This document shows positions 4,993 to 11,115 of a DNA stretch of 28,685 nucleotides, in pieces. Where the stretch lies: the IMG/VR virus record IMGVR_UViG_3300034068_000071, positions 1 through 28,685 of that record; one strand, 5' to 3'. Source of the DNA: a virus. Both the position numbers and the translations under genes were made by a program. The stretch's first letter is position 1. Each line of letters opens with the position of its first letter. The notes under the pieces are model-generated. The model did no database searches. It saw only the letters and a list, made by a program, of their open reading frames with translations, and was not told the origin of the DNA.

Positions 4993-5331
4993 TCAAATAA
5001 TCTCCATTAATTTTTTAATCTCTTCCTGGTAGTCATTGTCAAACCTTAAACTTAATACCTCTTCAATAGTTTGTACGGCGTGTATTATGCTTGTATGGTC
5101 TCTATGAAATAACCTGCCAATCTCTTTAAGCGTTAAGCCTGTTCGCTTCCTAATTATATAAATAGAAACAAATCTAGCTTTTACATATCCTCTAAGCCGG
5201 CATTTGCCTTTTACTTGGGCGGTAGTAAGACCGTAAAAGTCGCAAACGTTATCCACTATTTGTCGAGCGTGTTTTTGGTCGTTTAACAATATCTTGCTCA
5301 TCTTTCTGCTTGGTGCGGTCCAGTACGTCAT
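4993..5331 (-). CDS. Stand-alone DnaA domain IV-like DNA-binding protein
   Basis: The 112-residue product matches only the C-terminal DNA-binding domain of DnaA: DFYGLTTAQVKGKCRLRGYV (31-50), ARFVSIYIIRKRTGLTLKEIGRLF (52-75) and the signature RDHTSIIHAVQTIE (77-90). The AAA+ domain is missing, so it cannot bind ATP but should recognise DnaA-box-like DNA. It could recruit or compete with host DnaA. The start at 5331 is preceded by an A-rich stretch; a second Met at 5301 (MSKILLNDQK) is an alternative. Its 5' end overlaps the 59-residue coiled-coil gene in another frame. Confidence 0.85.
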   Translation of the reverse strand: MTYWTAPSRKMSKILLNDQKHARQIVDNVCDFYGLTTAQVKGKCRLRGYVKARFVSIYIIRKRTGLTLKEIGRLFHRDHTSIIHAVQTIEEVLSLRFDNDYQEEIKKLMEII

Positions 5332-5428
5332 TTTTTAGTTTTTTAATTTGTGTTCGAAGTAATTCGTTTTCTAGTTCTAGTATTTGTATCTCTCTAATTA
5401 GTCCGTGTTTATTATCTATATAACTCAT
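5249..5428 (-). CDS. Coiled-coil (leucine-zipper-like) small protein, 59 aa
   Basis: ATG 5428-5426 to TAA 5251-5249. Residues about 10-37 carry heptad-spaced leucine and isoleucine (LIREIQILELENELLRTQIK), a clear coiled coil, followed by a basic tail. The ATG overlaps the upstream stop (ATGA), which supports translation. It shares 83 bases with the DnaA-domain gene in a different frame; either both are read or the coiled-coil gene stops being real past that point. No known family. Confidence 0.5.
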   Translation of the reverse strand: MSYIDNKHGLIREIQILELENELLRTQIKKLKNDVLDRTKQKDEQDIVKRPKTRSTNSG

Positions 5429-5649
5429 AATTTTTCTATTTCTTTTTTAACTTCTTGCCAATAATCAACACCATCTTTAGATAAAAATGTATCATCTGGG
5501 TCATTTACTGCTTTTAATATCTCATCTACTGCTATTAATGCACATTGTTTAACATACGGAATAGATGATACTCTATCTATTAAACTTTCAATTTTAATCA
5601 TACTAAAATATTTAAAATACAATTCTATTGCTTTTTCTTTTGGTGTCAT
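5425..5649 (-). CDS. Hypothetical protein, 74 aa
   Basis: Start chosen at 5649 (MTPKEKAIELYFKYFS), where the ATG overlaps the upstream TGA (ATGA); a longer frame upstream would lie inside the previous gene. The product is helical, with IDRVSSIPYVKQCALIAVDEILKAVN in the middle and an acidic/lysine end (VKKEIEKL). This TPKEKAxELxxKF pattern is common among small phage proteins of Bacteroidota, with no known role. Confidence 0.68.
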   Translation of the reverse strand: MTPKEKAIELYFKYFSMIKIESLIDRVSSIPYVKQCALIAVDEILKAVNDPDDTFLSKDGVDYWQEVKKEIEKL

Positions 5650-5942
5650 AAAAAGGTGTTTACAGGTAACATAAATTGATCCGTTATTTCGTATAAGTCC
5701 AGAATAAGCCAATGATAGCTTTTAAGTATTCTCTTTTGTACGTCATTCATACGAGCAATCTTAATAAGTATATCCTCTTCCTTAGACATTAAGCGAACCG
5801 GCTCCTCGTTAATACCTTTGCGCCATAAGGATAAATCCTTTTGAAATAGGTCTTGGCGTCTTTGTGCTTCCTTTAATAACTCTAGTAAGCAAGTTGCTCT
5901 TTTGTGCAACTTTAATTGTTTCCCTTGATAAATTAGTGTCAT
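5646..5942 (-). CDS. Hypothetical protein, 98 aa
   Basis: Begins MTLIYQGKQLKLHKRATCLLELLKEAQRRQ..., with long charged helices and a C-terminal half that is more hydrophobic (WLILDLYEITDQFMLPVNTF). No motif recognised. It is coupled to the following gene by an ATGA overlap and follows the preceding gene by 11 bases. Confidence 0.6.
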   Translation of the reverse strand: MTLIYQGKQLKLHKRATCLLELLKEAQRRQDLFQKDLSLWRKGINEEPVRLMSKEEDILIKIARMNDVQKRILKSYHWLILDLYEITDQFMLPVNTFL

Positions 5943-5953
5943 AGCTTTTGGTT

Positions 5954-6166
5954 TTATTGGTTATCTGCAAACATTAAATTATAATACTGATTACATTCTC
6001 TCCGGCCATCGTTTCCGTCTCCAGAGTTATAAGCGTTCTTTATTTCACGCTCAAAGTAAATATCAATATCGTTTAAGAACTCTAGTAAGTCAACTCCTAT
6101 ATGGTATTGCTTTTGCTCCATAAATTGCTTAATTAACTGTGACGGTGTTTTTTTATACTGTGCCAT
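5954..6166 (-). CDS. Hypothetical protein, 70 aa
   Basis: The product contains LIKQFMEQKQYHIGVDLLEFLNDIDIYFEREIKNAYNSG and ends with a polar tail (CNQYYNLMFADNQ). No family recognised. Its start overlaps the end of the preceding gene by 14 bases. It is the second or third gene after the early promoter candidate, a location where phages often encode small host-takeover proteins, but there is no direct evidence for this. Confidence 0.6.
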   Translation of the reverse strand: MAQYKKTPSQLIKQFMEQKQYHIGVDLLEFLNDIDIYFEREIKNAYNSGDGNDGRRECNQYYNLMFADNQ

Positions 6167-6338
6167 GTTTTTCTAGTTTAGTAATTAATAAATTATATCT
6201 TTCATTTTTTACAATATGATACTCTACAAGGTTTGGGAAATTAGTATATCTTAAAATTGCTTCATTATTATTTTCAATCTCTTGATTTAAAAGCATTCTT
6301 AAATCTAATGTTTCCGAGTAGGTTAATTCAATGTTCAT
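6153..6338 (-). CDS. Hypothetical protein, 61 aa
   Basis: Helical small protein (MNIELTYSETLDLRMLLNQEIENNNEAIL..., ending LLITKLEKHGTV). It starts 10 bases after the 37-residue membrane peptide and overlaps the next gene by 14 bases. No function recognised. Confidence 0.6.
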   Translation of the reverse strand: MNIELTYSETLDLRMLLNQEIENNNEAILRYTNFPNLVEYHIVKNERYNLLITKLEKHGTV

Positions 6339-6348
6339 AGCGTTTAGT

Positions 6349-6462
6349 TTAAAGGTTATCGGCTAAGCAGCCAATTAAAATACAAATGATAAAAATTACG
6401 ATGCCAGTTGTAAGGTTTACACTATCTTTAATGTAGTCCTTGTTTTGTTCTTTCCAGTTCAT
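6349..6462 (-). CDS. Membrane microprotein, 37 aa, first gene of the early unit
   Basis: ATG 6462-6460 to TAA 6351-6349. A charged start (MNWKEQNKDYIKDSVN) is followed by a hydrophobic helix (residues about 17-34, including VIFIICILIGCL) and a short DNL tail. It is the first reading frame after the promoter candidate at 6486-6516, 24 bases downstream of the -7 box. Function unknown; a membrane-acting early protein is possible. Confidence 0.55.
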   Translation of the reverse strand: MNWKEQNKDYIKDSVNLTTGIVIFIICILIGCLADNL

Positions 6463-6485
6463 AGATTTTTGTTTTGGTTATAAAG

Positions 6486-6516
6486 CAAAGATATATCAAC
6501 ATAAGTTATAAACAAT
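6486..6516 (-). promoter_or_regulatory. Candidate early promoter (Bacteroidota type)
   Basis: The minus strand has ATTG at 6516-6513, a 19-base spacer and TATCTTTG at 6493-6486, one mismatch from TTTG-N19-TAnnTTTG. It lies in the only long gap of the genome, in very AT-rich DNA, and faces the replication genes. Transcription would start near 6480. Confidence 0.62.
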
Positions 6517-6579
6517 AGTTTTACACAATTATTTTATATTTTTAGCATAATTTTAACATTTAGGCCTTTATCAGTCAAT

Positions 6580-6612
6580 AATGAGCCGTTTATCAATCAT
6601 TTGCGGCTCATT
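6580..6612. repeat. Perfect 9-bp inverted repeat
   Basis: AATGAGCCG at 6580-6588 and CGGCTCATT at 6604-6612 are exact inverted copies with a 15-base loop. There is no T-run on either side, so it is not a typical terminator. Its place between the early promoter and the terminators suggests an operator or a structured RNA or DNA element. Confidence 0.55.
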
Positions 6613-6645
6613 CCGAATAGGCTGGAATTGTCCAGTTAATTACAC

Positions 6646-6671
6646 AAAAAACCCCTCGTAGAAACGAAGGG
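6646..6671 (-). terminator. Rho-independent terminator, minus strand
   Basis: CCCTTCG (6671-6665) pairs with CGAGGGG (6658-6652), 7 bp with one G-T pair and a 6-base loop, followed by six T. It closes transcription coming from the lysis and exonuclease genes. Confidence 0.8.
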
Positions 6672-6732
6672 CTTAACCATTTGTCTATGCTATGAAATCA
6701 GGACAAAATTAGTCCATTCCTTTATAACTACA

Positions 6733-6766
6733 AAATAAAAACTGCCTAGCTTTTTACACTAGGCAG
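6733..6766 (-). terminator. Second terminator, minus strand
   Basis: CTGCCTAG (6766-6759) and CTAGGCAG (6749-6742) form a perfect 8-bp stem with a 9-base loop, followed by a T-rich stretch (TTTTTATTT). It lies 37 bases after the stop of the HExxH gene and works in tandem with the terminator at 6646-6671. The gap 6463-6802 holds these elements, the inverted repeat and the promoter, and no other gene that I see. Confidence 0.75.
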
Positions 6767-6802
6767 AAACCACTATGAAAACAACATTACAAAGATAACT
6801 TT

Positions 6803-7072
6803 TTATTTAGAGCCATCTTGTAGGGGTAAATGCTTCGAATTATCGACTTTGCGATAACCTAGTTTCCATAATAACTTAGTCAATATAATACTCTTCTCTA
6901 CGACTTCCTCTTCACTTGCTTCGCCATACAGTATATGCCAACACTCGTGAATTAGTATCTCCATTTCCTTGCGGCCACGCAATCGAGGGTCAATATAGAT
7001 TACCCCATCGCTTTCGGCTAAGCCGTGCGCTTGTTCTCTTCCTAGCTTTTTATATATTACTTTTATATTCAA
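6803..7072 (-). CDS. Small HExxH zinc metallopeptidase-like protein, 89 aa
   Basis: The sequence IHECWH (41-46) gives a perfect HExxH zinc-binding motif, within a helix after a strand pair (GVIYIDPRLRG), as in ImmA/IrrE and SprT-like minimal zincins; an acidic stretch (EASEEEVVEKS) follows and could supply the third ligand. The start is a TTG (7072-7070) overlapping the upstream TGA (TTGA); no ATG is available before residue 37. It is the last gene before the tandem terminators. Cleaving a host regulator is possible in analogy to ImmA, but this is inference. Confidence 0.68.
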   Translation of the reverse strand: MNIKVIYKKLGREQAHGLAESDGVIYIDPRLRGRKEMEILIHECWHILYGEASEEEVVEKSIILTKLLWKLGYRKVDNSKHLPLQDGSK

Positions 7073-7257
7073 GATTTTAACTGTATTTCGTCCGGCCTTG
7101 TTTCTACTGTTATATACTTAGTCCCACCTCTAACTTTAGCCAAAGCCTGTTTTATCTCTTTCTCCAAAGTGTAAATCATATTTAAGTTCTTTACTAATAT
7201 CTCTTCTTGTTCTAGTAGGCTCATAGAGTTGAATTTTTTAGGTAATTTTATTTTCAT
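7069..7257 (-). CDS. Hypothetical protein, 62 aa
   Basis: Short helical protein (MSLLEQEEILVKNLNMIYTLEKEIKQALAKVRGG) with a C-terminal strand (KYITVETRPDEIQLKS). It touches the exonuclease stop (shared base 7257) and overlaps the following TTG start. No family recognised; coupling suggests it works with one of its neighbours. Confidence 0.6.
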   Translation of the reverse strand: MKIKLPKKFNSMSLLEQEEILVKNLNMIYTLEKEIKQALAKVRGGTKYITVETRPDEIQLKS

Positions 7258-7991
7258 TATTTATCGGTTTTTGTATGCATTTTATTACAAGTCTTACACT
7301 TATATTGTACTTTAACTACTCCGGTTGCTGTTGCTCTTTTGCTGCTTCTTATTATGTCGTCCGATCCACATTCAGGGCAAGATCCTCTACCTTCGCCAAA
7401 GATAACCCCATAATGAGTTTTAGCCGGTATATGATTGTTTAATTCTTTGTGAACTGCTTCTAATAATACTACGTCCTGGATACAATAGTCAATCATTTTA
7501 TCCAATGCTACTTTGTCATTATTTAGCATAATATCTTTCCACAAATTAAAGTCAGTATGTATCTTTTGCCCTAAGCCTAAGAATTTACCTATATAGTCTA
7601 GTCTATTAGAATTAAATCTAAACTTAGACCTAGCTATCTTTAAAGTGTCTATTGTAACATAAGTTGGAAACATTTCAATCCTATGGAATAGGCATCTTGT
7701 TCTTATCCACGCTAAATCAAATTTGTCGCCATTGTGGCCAACTAATTCGTCTGCTTCATTTGCAACCTCAATAAATTCTTGTAGTAACTTTTTATCGCAT
7801 TGTTTCCTATCCCAGTTAAGATAGTAAACATCTTTTGCCTCTTCCCATTTGTAGCAAATGCAAATAACGGCACGTTCTTTTATTATGTTCTCCGTTCCAA
7901 TTTGTAGCTTGTAGCCGGATTGCCAAAATAAGCCTACGTTCGCTGATACTTCTATATCGAAGTAGAGCCGTTTGCGTTTTGTTGTTGTCAT
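7257..7991 (-). CDS. DEDDy 3'-5' exonuclease with C-terminal zinc ribbon
   Basis: A 244-residue RNase H-like exonuclease. Motif I is FDIEVS (D12, E14), motif II GHNGDKFD (85-92, D92), motif III YCIQD (Y169, D173; YxxxD), the arrangement of the proofreading domain of family B polymerases, but no polymerase domain follows. The C-terminus has CPEC (205-208) and CKTC (232-235), a zinc ribbon for DNA or protein binding. It lies after the lysis genes and before the terminators, away from the replication module. A role in DNA degradation or repair is likely; a proofreading subunit is also possible. Confidence 0.85.
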   Translation of the reverse strand: MTTTKRKRLYFDIEVSANVGLFWQSGYKLQIGTENIIKERAVICICYKWEEAKDVYYLNWDRKQCDKKLLQEFIEVANEADELVGHNGDKFDLAWIRTRCLFHRIEMFPTYVTIDTLKIARSKFRFNSNRLDYIGKFLGLGQKIHTDFNLWKDIMLNNDKVALDKMIDYCIQDVVLLEAVHKELNNHIPAKTHYGVIFGEGRGSCPECGSDDIIRSSKRATATGVVKVQYKCKTCNKMHTKTDK

Positions 7992-8005
7992 TGTGTTGGT
8001 TTGTT

Positions 8006-8611
8006 TTATGCGATTGAGTCTCGAATTAAGTCTGCTTCAGCTTCTCTCCGAATAACTAGGCCATCGAGTCCTTTCCCTTCCCAAAGTCTTTTACTCTTTT
8101 CTATTTCCTCAGCTATTCCGTGATAATTTTTTTTAGCTACCAATTCAACGATTGCTTTCATTTCCTTTCTTGACTCACCGTTTAAACTTGAACCTCTATT
8201 AAACACCAAAGAAACTAATGCGCCTTGGGTGTCTTCGTTTAATTCCTCTAATTGTGGATAAATAGATTTAGTTAACGCAAAATATCTAGGAATACTATTT
8301 TTAGCAAATACTTCATAAGCTGCTAAATAAGGTACTCTTACGTTTAATATTTCGCCTTTAATCATTGCCTTTGCTTTATCTCCTTTGATGCCTAATACCG
8401 GCCTTAAAGCGTTAACAAAGTTTAAATTTAACACAGGAGACCAGTCAATCATAAATTGCTTCTCGGTATTATAACCTAGATCGTAGCCTAAGCCAATAGT
8501 AACTCCACTTTGACCACCTGGCCAAGTTGGCTTTTGTAGAAACTTCTCATAATAAGCCTTCCCACCGGCTTCGTGCTGGATAATAAAATCAATCGCTTTC
8601 TTAGAAATCAT
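8006..8611 (-). CDS. Endolysin, lysozyme-like (pesticin/T4 lysozyme type)
   Basis: A 201-residue muramidase that would cleave peptidoglycan. IIQHEAGG places the catalytic glutamate at E14, and GGQSGVTIGLGYDLGY (32-47) gives T38 and D44, matching the E-D/T pattern of pesticin-like lysozymes; VFNRGSSL and RRLxEG-like (RLWEGKGLDGLVIRREAE) segments follow. No signal peptide, so it needs a holin. It follows the holin-like genes directly and overlaps the 28-residue membrane peptide (ATGA). Confidence 0.88.
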   Translation of the reverse strand: MISKKAIDFIIQHEAGGKAYYEKFLQKPTWPGGQSGVTIGLGYDLGYNTEKQFMIDWSPVLNLNFVNALRPVLGIKGDKAKAMIKGEILNVRVPYLAAYEVFAKNSIPRYFALTKSIYPQLEELNEDTQGALVSLVFNRGSSLNGESRKEMKAIVELVAKKNYHGIAEEIEKSKRLWEGKGLDGLVIRREAEADLIRDSIA

Positions 8612-8694
8612 AAAAACTTGTTTAAAATATATACTACTATTAAATCAAAAACTATTATTAGTGTTGTTATTATAATGTTTTTCTTATCCTTCAT
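8608..8694 (-). CDS. Membrane microprotein between holin candidate and endolysin, 28 aa
   Basis: ATG 8694-8692 to TGA 8610-8608. MKDKKN is followed by a hydrophobic helix (about residues 7-24, IIITTLIIVFDLIVVYIL) and NKFL. Its TGA overlaps the endolysin ATG and its start overlaps the previous gene by 11 bases, so the coupling is strong. It may modulate holin or release of the endolysin; no family is known to me. Confidence 0.55.
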   Translation of the reverse strand: MKDKKNIIITTLIIVFDLIVVYILNKFL

Positions 8695-8935
8695 TTTGTA
8701 TATTTTTATTGCCTTTAATATTCTCATATAAAGACTTAAAAAATGCAGCAAATACAATCGCTACAAAAGAATGATAAATCGTATCGCTTACTACTAAATC
8801 CCTACCTAAAAAGCCGGTACCAATATCCGATAATGCAAAAATACACATCATTATAAAAGCTCCCAAACCTATCGCCAAAGCACTATTTAAAGGTGACTTG
8901 TCGCTTAATAAATGCCAAATAAAGTTTTTAATCAT
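8684..8935 (-). CDS. Holin candidate, two membrane segments, 83 aa
   Basis: Two hydrophobic segments: about residues 18-37 (ALAIGLGAFIMMCIFALSDI) and 52-68 (YHSFVAIVFAAFFKSLY), with a charged C-terminus (ENIKGNKNIQNEG). Size, topology and position before the endolysin fit a holin. There is no clear sequence signature, so the call rests on topology and context. Confidence 0.65.
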   Translation of the reverse strand: MIKNFIWHLLSDKSPLNSALAIGLGAFIMMCIFALSDIGTGFLGRDLVVSDTIYHSFVAIVFAAFFKSLYENIKGNKNIQNEG

Positions 8936-8937
8936 TG

Positions 8938-9354
8938 TTAATCTAATTTAGAGAATTGAAATATTATTATAAATAGTAAAACGTATTTTACATATTGGTC
9001 ATATTTTTTAGTTGTTTCATAATCGTTTTCACGGTTGTAATAGACTTCTTTATTAGCTTTATATTTCCACTTCCAGTTATAGACGCTATCTTTTTCAGTA
9101 AGTATTGTATTGAATAAAGAGTCATATTTTGTCTTATTAGTATTTAAAGAGTCTTTTGTTTTGTTTAACGATAATTTAAGTTTGCCTATTGTGTCGCTAT
9201 AATTTATAAATAGTTTATTTATTTGTTTGCTTTGGTTTAATGTTAAAATTACAACTGTGTCATCTTTAATCTTTTTTACTATTGGATATTGGCAGAAAGA
9301 TAAATTTACTCCCAGTATCACTATCAATAGAGTCAAGTTTGCCTTTAACCTCAT
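8938..9354 (-). CDS. Membrane-anchored coiled-coil protein of the lysis region, 138 aa
   Basis: N-terminal signal or anchor (LTLLIVILGVNLSFCQ, residues 7-22), a long asparagine/lysine-rich coiled-coil-like centre (LKLSLNKTKDSLNTNKTK...), and a C-terminal hydrophobic segment (VKYVLLFIIIFQF). It begins inside the lipoprotein gene upstream and overlaps it by 89 bases in another frame, a feature often seen in spanin genes. It may be a third spanin-like component. Confidence 0.62.
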   Translation of the reverse strand: MRLKANLTLLIVILGVNLSFCQYPIVKKIKDDTVVILTLNQSKQINKLFINYSDTIGKLKLSLNKTKDSLNTNKTKYDSLFNTILTEKDSVYNWKWKYKANKEVYYNRENDYETTKKYDQYVKYVLLFIIIFQFSKLD

Positions 9355-9571
9355 TTAATTCGTTTTTTAAACTAACTATCTTATTTATCGTTTCGTTAAT
9401 TATTGTTTTTTGCTGCATATCGGCCTCTTCTTGGACTTTAACCCCTTCAATGGTCGTCTGCTTAACCTTATTCAATAACTGTTCAAATTCAGCGTCTTTA
9501 TTTAATTCTTTACTAGGTTCCTGTGCCGTAACCGAACAACCAAATAAAAATACAAATACTAGATACCTCAT
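9266..9571 (-). CDS. Lipoprotein, o-spanin candidate, 101 aa
   Basis: The N-terminus MRYLVFVFLFGCSVTAQ has a lipobox (LFGC) with the lipidated cysteine at residue 12. A charged coiled-coil region follows (residues about 20-85), ending ISNSKKD. It overlaps the upstream one-TM coiled-coil gene by ATGA, so the two look like an inner-membrane/outer-membrane spanin pair, which joins the membranes at lysis. The pairing is inference from topology and order. Confidence 0.68.
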   Translation of the reverse strand: MRYLVFVFLFGCSVTAQEPSKELNKDAEFEQLLNKVKQTTIEGVKVQEEADMQQKTIINETINKIVSLKNELNEVKGKLDSIDSDTGSKFIFLPISNSKKD

Positions 9572-9837
9572 TTTATCCCTTTTATCGCTCCTAATTCCCT
9601 CAAAGTGTTTAGTTTGGTATTTGATACCGCACTAATTGAGTCGGACTTTCGTAAGGCTTCCCCAACTAGATCAACTCTATTTTCTAACTTTTCAATCCTA
9701 TAATCTTGCGCTTTTGCTTGATTTTGGAACGTAGAACGCACGTCAATATATAACGCACCAATTCCGGCTAATACTATAAAAAGTGTAGCGACAACAGGGT
9801 TTTTAGCAAACTCCTTAAATGTCATTGGTAAAGCCAT
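9568..9837 (-). CDS. One-TM coiled-coil protein, i-spanin candidate, 89 aa
   Basis: Membrane segment at about residues 15-31 (VVATLFIVLAGIGALYI), then a periplasmic coiled coil (DYRIEKLENRVDLVGEALRK) to the end. The stop overlaps the lipoprotein start (ATGA). The topology and order match i-spanin followed by o-spanin, though small holin-associated proteins of XhlA type look similar. Confidence 0.6.
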   Translation of the reverse strand: MALPMTFKEFAKNPVVATLFIVLAGIGALYIDVRSTFQNQAKAQDYRIEKLENRVDLVGEALRKSDSISAVSNTKLNTLRELGAIKGIK

Positions 9838-9839
9838 AA

Positions 9840-10397
9840 TTAGAACAATTTTTTATAGTAACCAACCGAATATTGATTAGTTGAAGCACCAAAGATAAAT
9901 AAACCATTTTTAGGGGTTTTATACCCTAACCCTACTCCTAACCCTAATTTGTTGTCAAAGCGTCTTAAATCGCCTAAAACACCGAAATAAAAGGCATTCT
10001 TATCCTTATGGTATATATCGTTGGTAATTCTTATTGTCCTTTCCTTAATATCAGCCAAAAAACGCCTTCCTTGGATTGTGTTTTGACTAATGGTGTCAAT
10101 AATGGTGAATTTTGAACTATCTATTGTAAATGTGTCAGTAAAGACCTTAGTCGTTAAGTAATCTTTGACTATTGTAATTGTATCGTGTATTGTGTCGGTA
10201 AATTCGACTGTATGTATGTCGTTGTCAATAATAAAATAGGGAATGTCTTTCCCCTTGGTAAACTTAGTAAAAGTTTTCTCCTGGTAAACTGTGTCAATCT
10301 TTGTAAGGATTAACGGCTCGTCTTTAGTGTAACGGCTATTCCTAAATATAAAGAATATCAAAATAGCCACCAATAAAGTAATGACTACTTCTTTCAT
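9840..10397 (-). CDS. Membrane-anchored protein of the lysis region, 185 aa
   Basis: N-terminal membrane helix (residues 3-18, EVVITLLVAILIFFIF) and then a threonine/isoleucine-rich beta region (DTIHDTITIVKDYL, VFTDTFTIDSSKFTIIDTIS). The C-terminus, LGLGVGLGYKTPKNGLFIFGAST followed by a final aromatic KKLF, is like short beta-barrel or outer-membrane strands. Proteins of this shape occur in phages of Bacteroidota between fibre and lysis genes; function unknown. Confidence 0.62.
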   Translation of the reverse strand: MKEVVITLLVAILIFFIFRNSRYTKDEPLILTKIDTVYQEKTFTKFTKGKDIPYFIIDNDIHTVEFTDTIHDTITIVKDYLTTKVFTDTFTIDSSKFTIIDTISQNTIQGRRFLADIKERTIRITNDIYHKDKNAFYFGVLGDLRRFDNKLGLGVGLGYKTPKNGLFIFGASTNQYSVGYYKKLF

Positions 10398-10615
10398 TAT
10401 TCCCTGTCTTGTTTGTTCTCTAATGCTACAAATAACTTATTTAAGCTATTTTGAATATTGTCAAGTTTCTTGGCAATCACATCCTCTTGCTTTTCAACCA
10501 TATTAACTCGAACCTCAAGTTCTTTCAGTTTTAGACTTACTTTAACATAAATACTTATTAAACCTATGATTATGGCCAAGGCTTGTCCTGCCAAGAAAAT
10601 TGCAATACTTTCCAT
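10397..10615 (-). CDS. XhlA-like one-TM protein with coiled coil, 72 aa
   Basis: N-terminal hydrophobic helix (IAIFLAGQALAIIIGLISIYV, residues 4-24) followed by a heptad-repeat helix (LKELEVRVNMVEKQEDVIAKKLDNIQNSLNKLFVAL). This resembles holin accessory proteins of the XhlA kind, but the TM is at the other end. The ATG shares base 10615 region with the upstream stop (TAAATGG), one base apart. Confidence 0.62.
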   Translation of the reverse strand: MESIAIFLAGQALAIIIGLISIYVKVSLKLKELEVRVNMVEKQEDVIAKKLDNIQNSLNKLFVALENKQDRE

Positions 10616-10759
10616 TTAGTCCTGATTTACCTCTTGAGGTGGGTTTTGTTCAGCATTTAATTTTCCTAAAAACTGCAATAAAGGTAAACCGTAAGCAGTT
10701 GGGATAGTGTTAATGAATGCTTCTAATTCTTTGATTTGTTGCTCGTTTAATGTTAACAT
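10616..10759 (-). CDS. Small helical protein, 47 aa
   Basis: ATG 10759-10757 to TAA 10618-10616; starts MLTLNEQQIKELEAFINTIP and ends with a proline/glutamine tail (QNPPQEVNQD). It is followed at once by the XhlA-like gene. The tidy spacing supports translation; no function recognised. A promoter-like box lies 16 bases before its start. Confidence 0.6.
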   Translation of the reverse strand: MLTLNEQQIKELEAFINTIPTAYGLPLLQFLGKLNAEQNPPQEVNQD

Positions 10760-10775
10760 AGTTATTTATTTTATA

Positions 10776-10808
10776 CAAATATAAATTAATTTACTTGAGA
10801 TTGCCAAG
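10776..10808 (-). promoter_or_regulatory. Candidate promoter before the lysis genes
   Basis: The minus strand has CTTG at 10808-10805, 21 bases, then TATATTTG at 10783-10776, one mismatch from the Bacteroidota consensus. Transcription would begin close to 10770, giving a very short leader before the 47-residue gene. Confidence 0.4.
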
Positions 10809-11115
10809 GGAGCGGCAAAACGATAATCGGTGGATTAATTATGTTCTCTATTTGCTTGTCTAAGTTAGCGTCAATAGTTGGAACATCTAAACCTGCATCC
10901 AACCAACCCTCTACTTGCGCCTGTGTTAAATCAGGGTAAGCAGTAAAGTCCGTTTCACTTGGAGTTGTGCAATTCATAGTTCCGTAACTTGATACTACTA
11001 TTTCATCTTGCGTTGCTATCCTGTTCCAATGAATTACTACGACTACATCAGTTAAGCCATCAAGACTTGGAGCCGTATCAAGTTGATTTACCACCCAATT
11101 AAATTGCGTTGCCAT
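10786..11115 (-). CDS. DUF7936-like protein, 109 aa
   Basis: Starts MATQFNWVVNQLDTAPSLDGLTDVVVVIHWNRIATQD, the N-terminal pattern of small beta-rich proteins found beside tail-fibre genes in many phages (DUF7936-like), with PDLTQAQVEGWLDAGLD near residue 62-78. The ATG overlaps the end of the fibre gene by 17 bases. It may be a tail-tip or fibre-associated protein; function is not established. Confidence 0.7.
   Translation of the reverse strand: MATQFNWVVNQLDTAPSLDGLTDVVVVIHWNRIATQDEIVVSSYGTMNCTTPSETDFTAYPDLTQAQVEGWLDAGLDVPTIDANLDKQIENIINPPIIVLPLPWQSQVN

Noticed and set aside
5249-8255. DnaA-box-like 9-mers (near 5249, 7703 and an exact TTATCCACA reverse copy near 8245-8253)
   Set aside because: Several 9-mers with one mismatch are expected by chance in 28 kb and these are far apart, inside unrelated genes.
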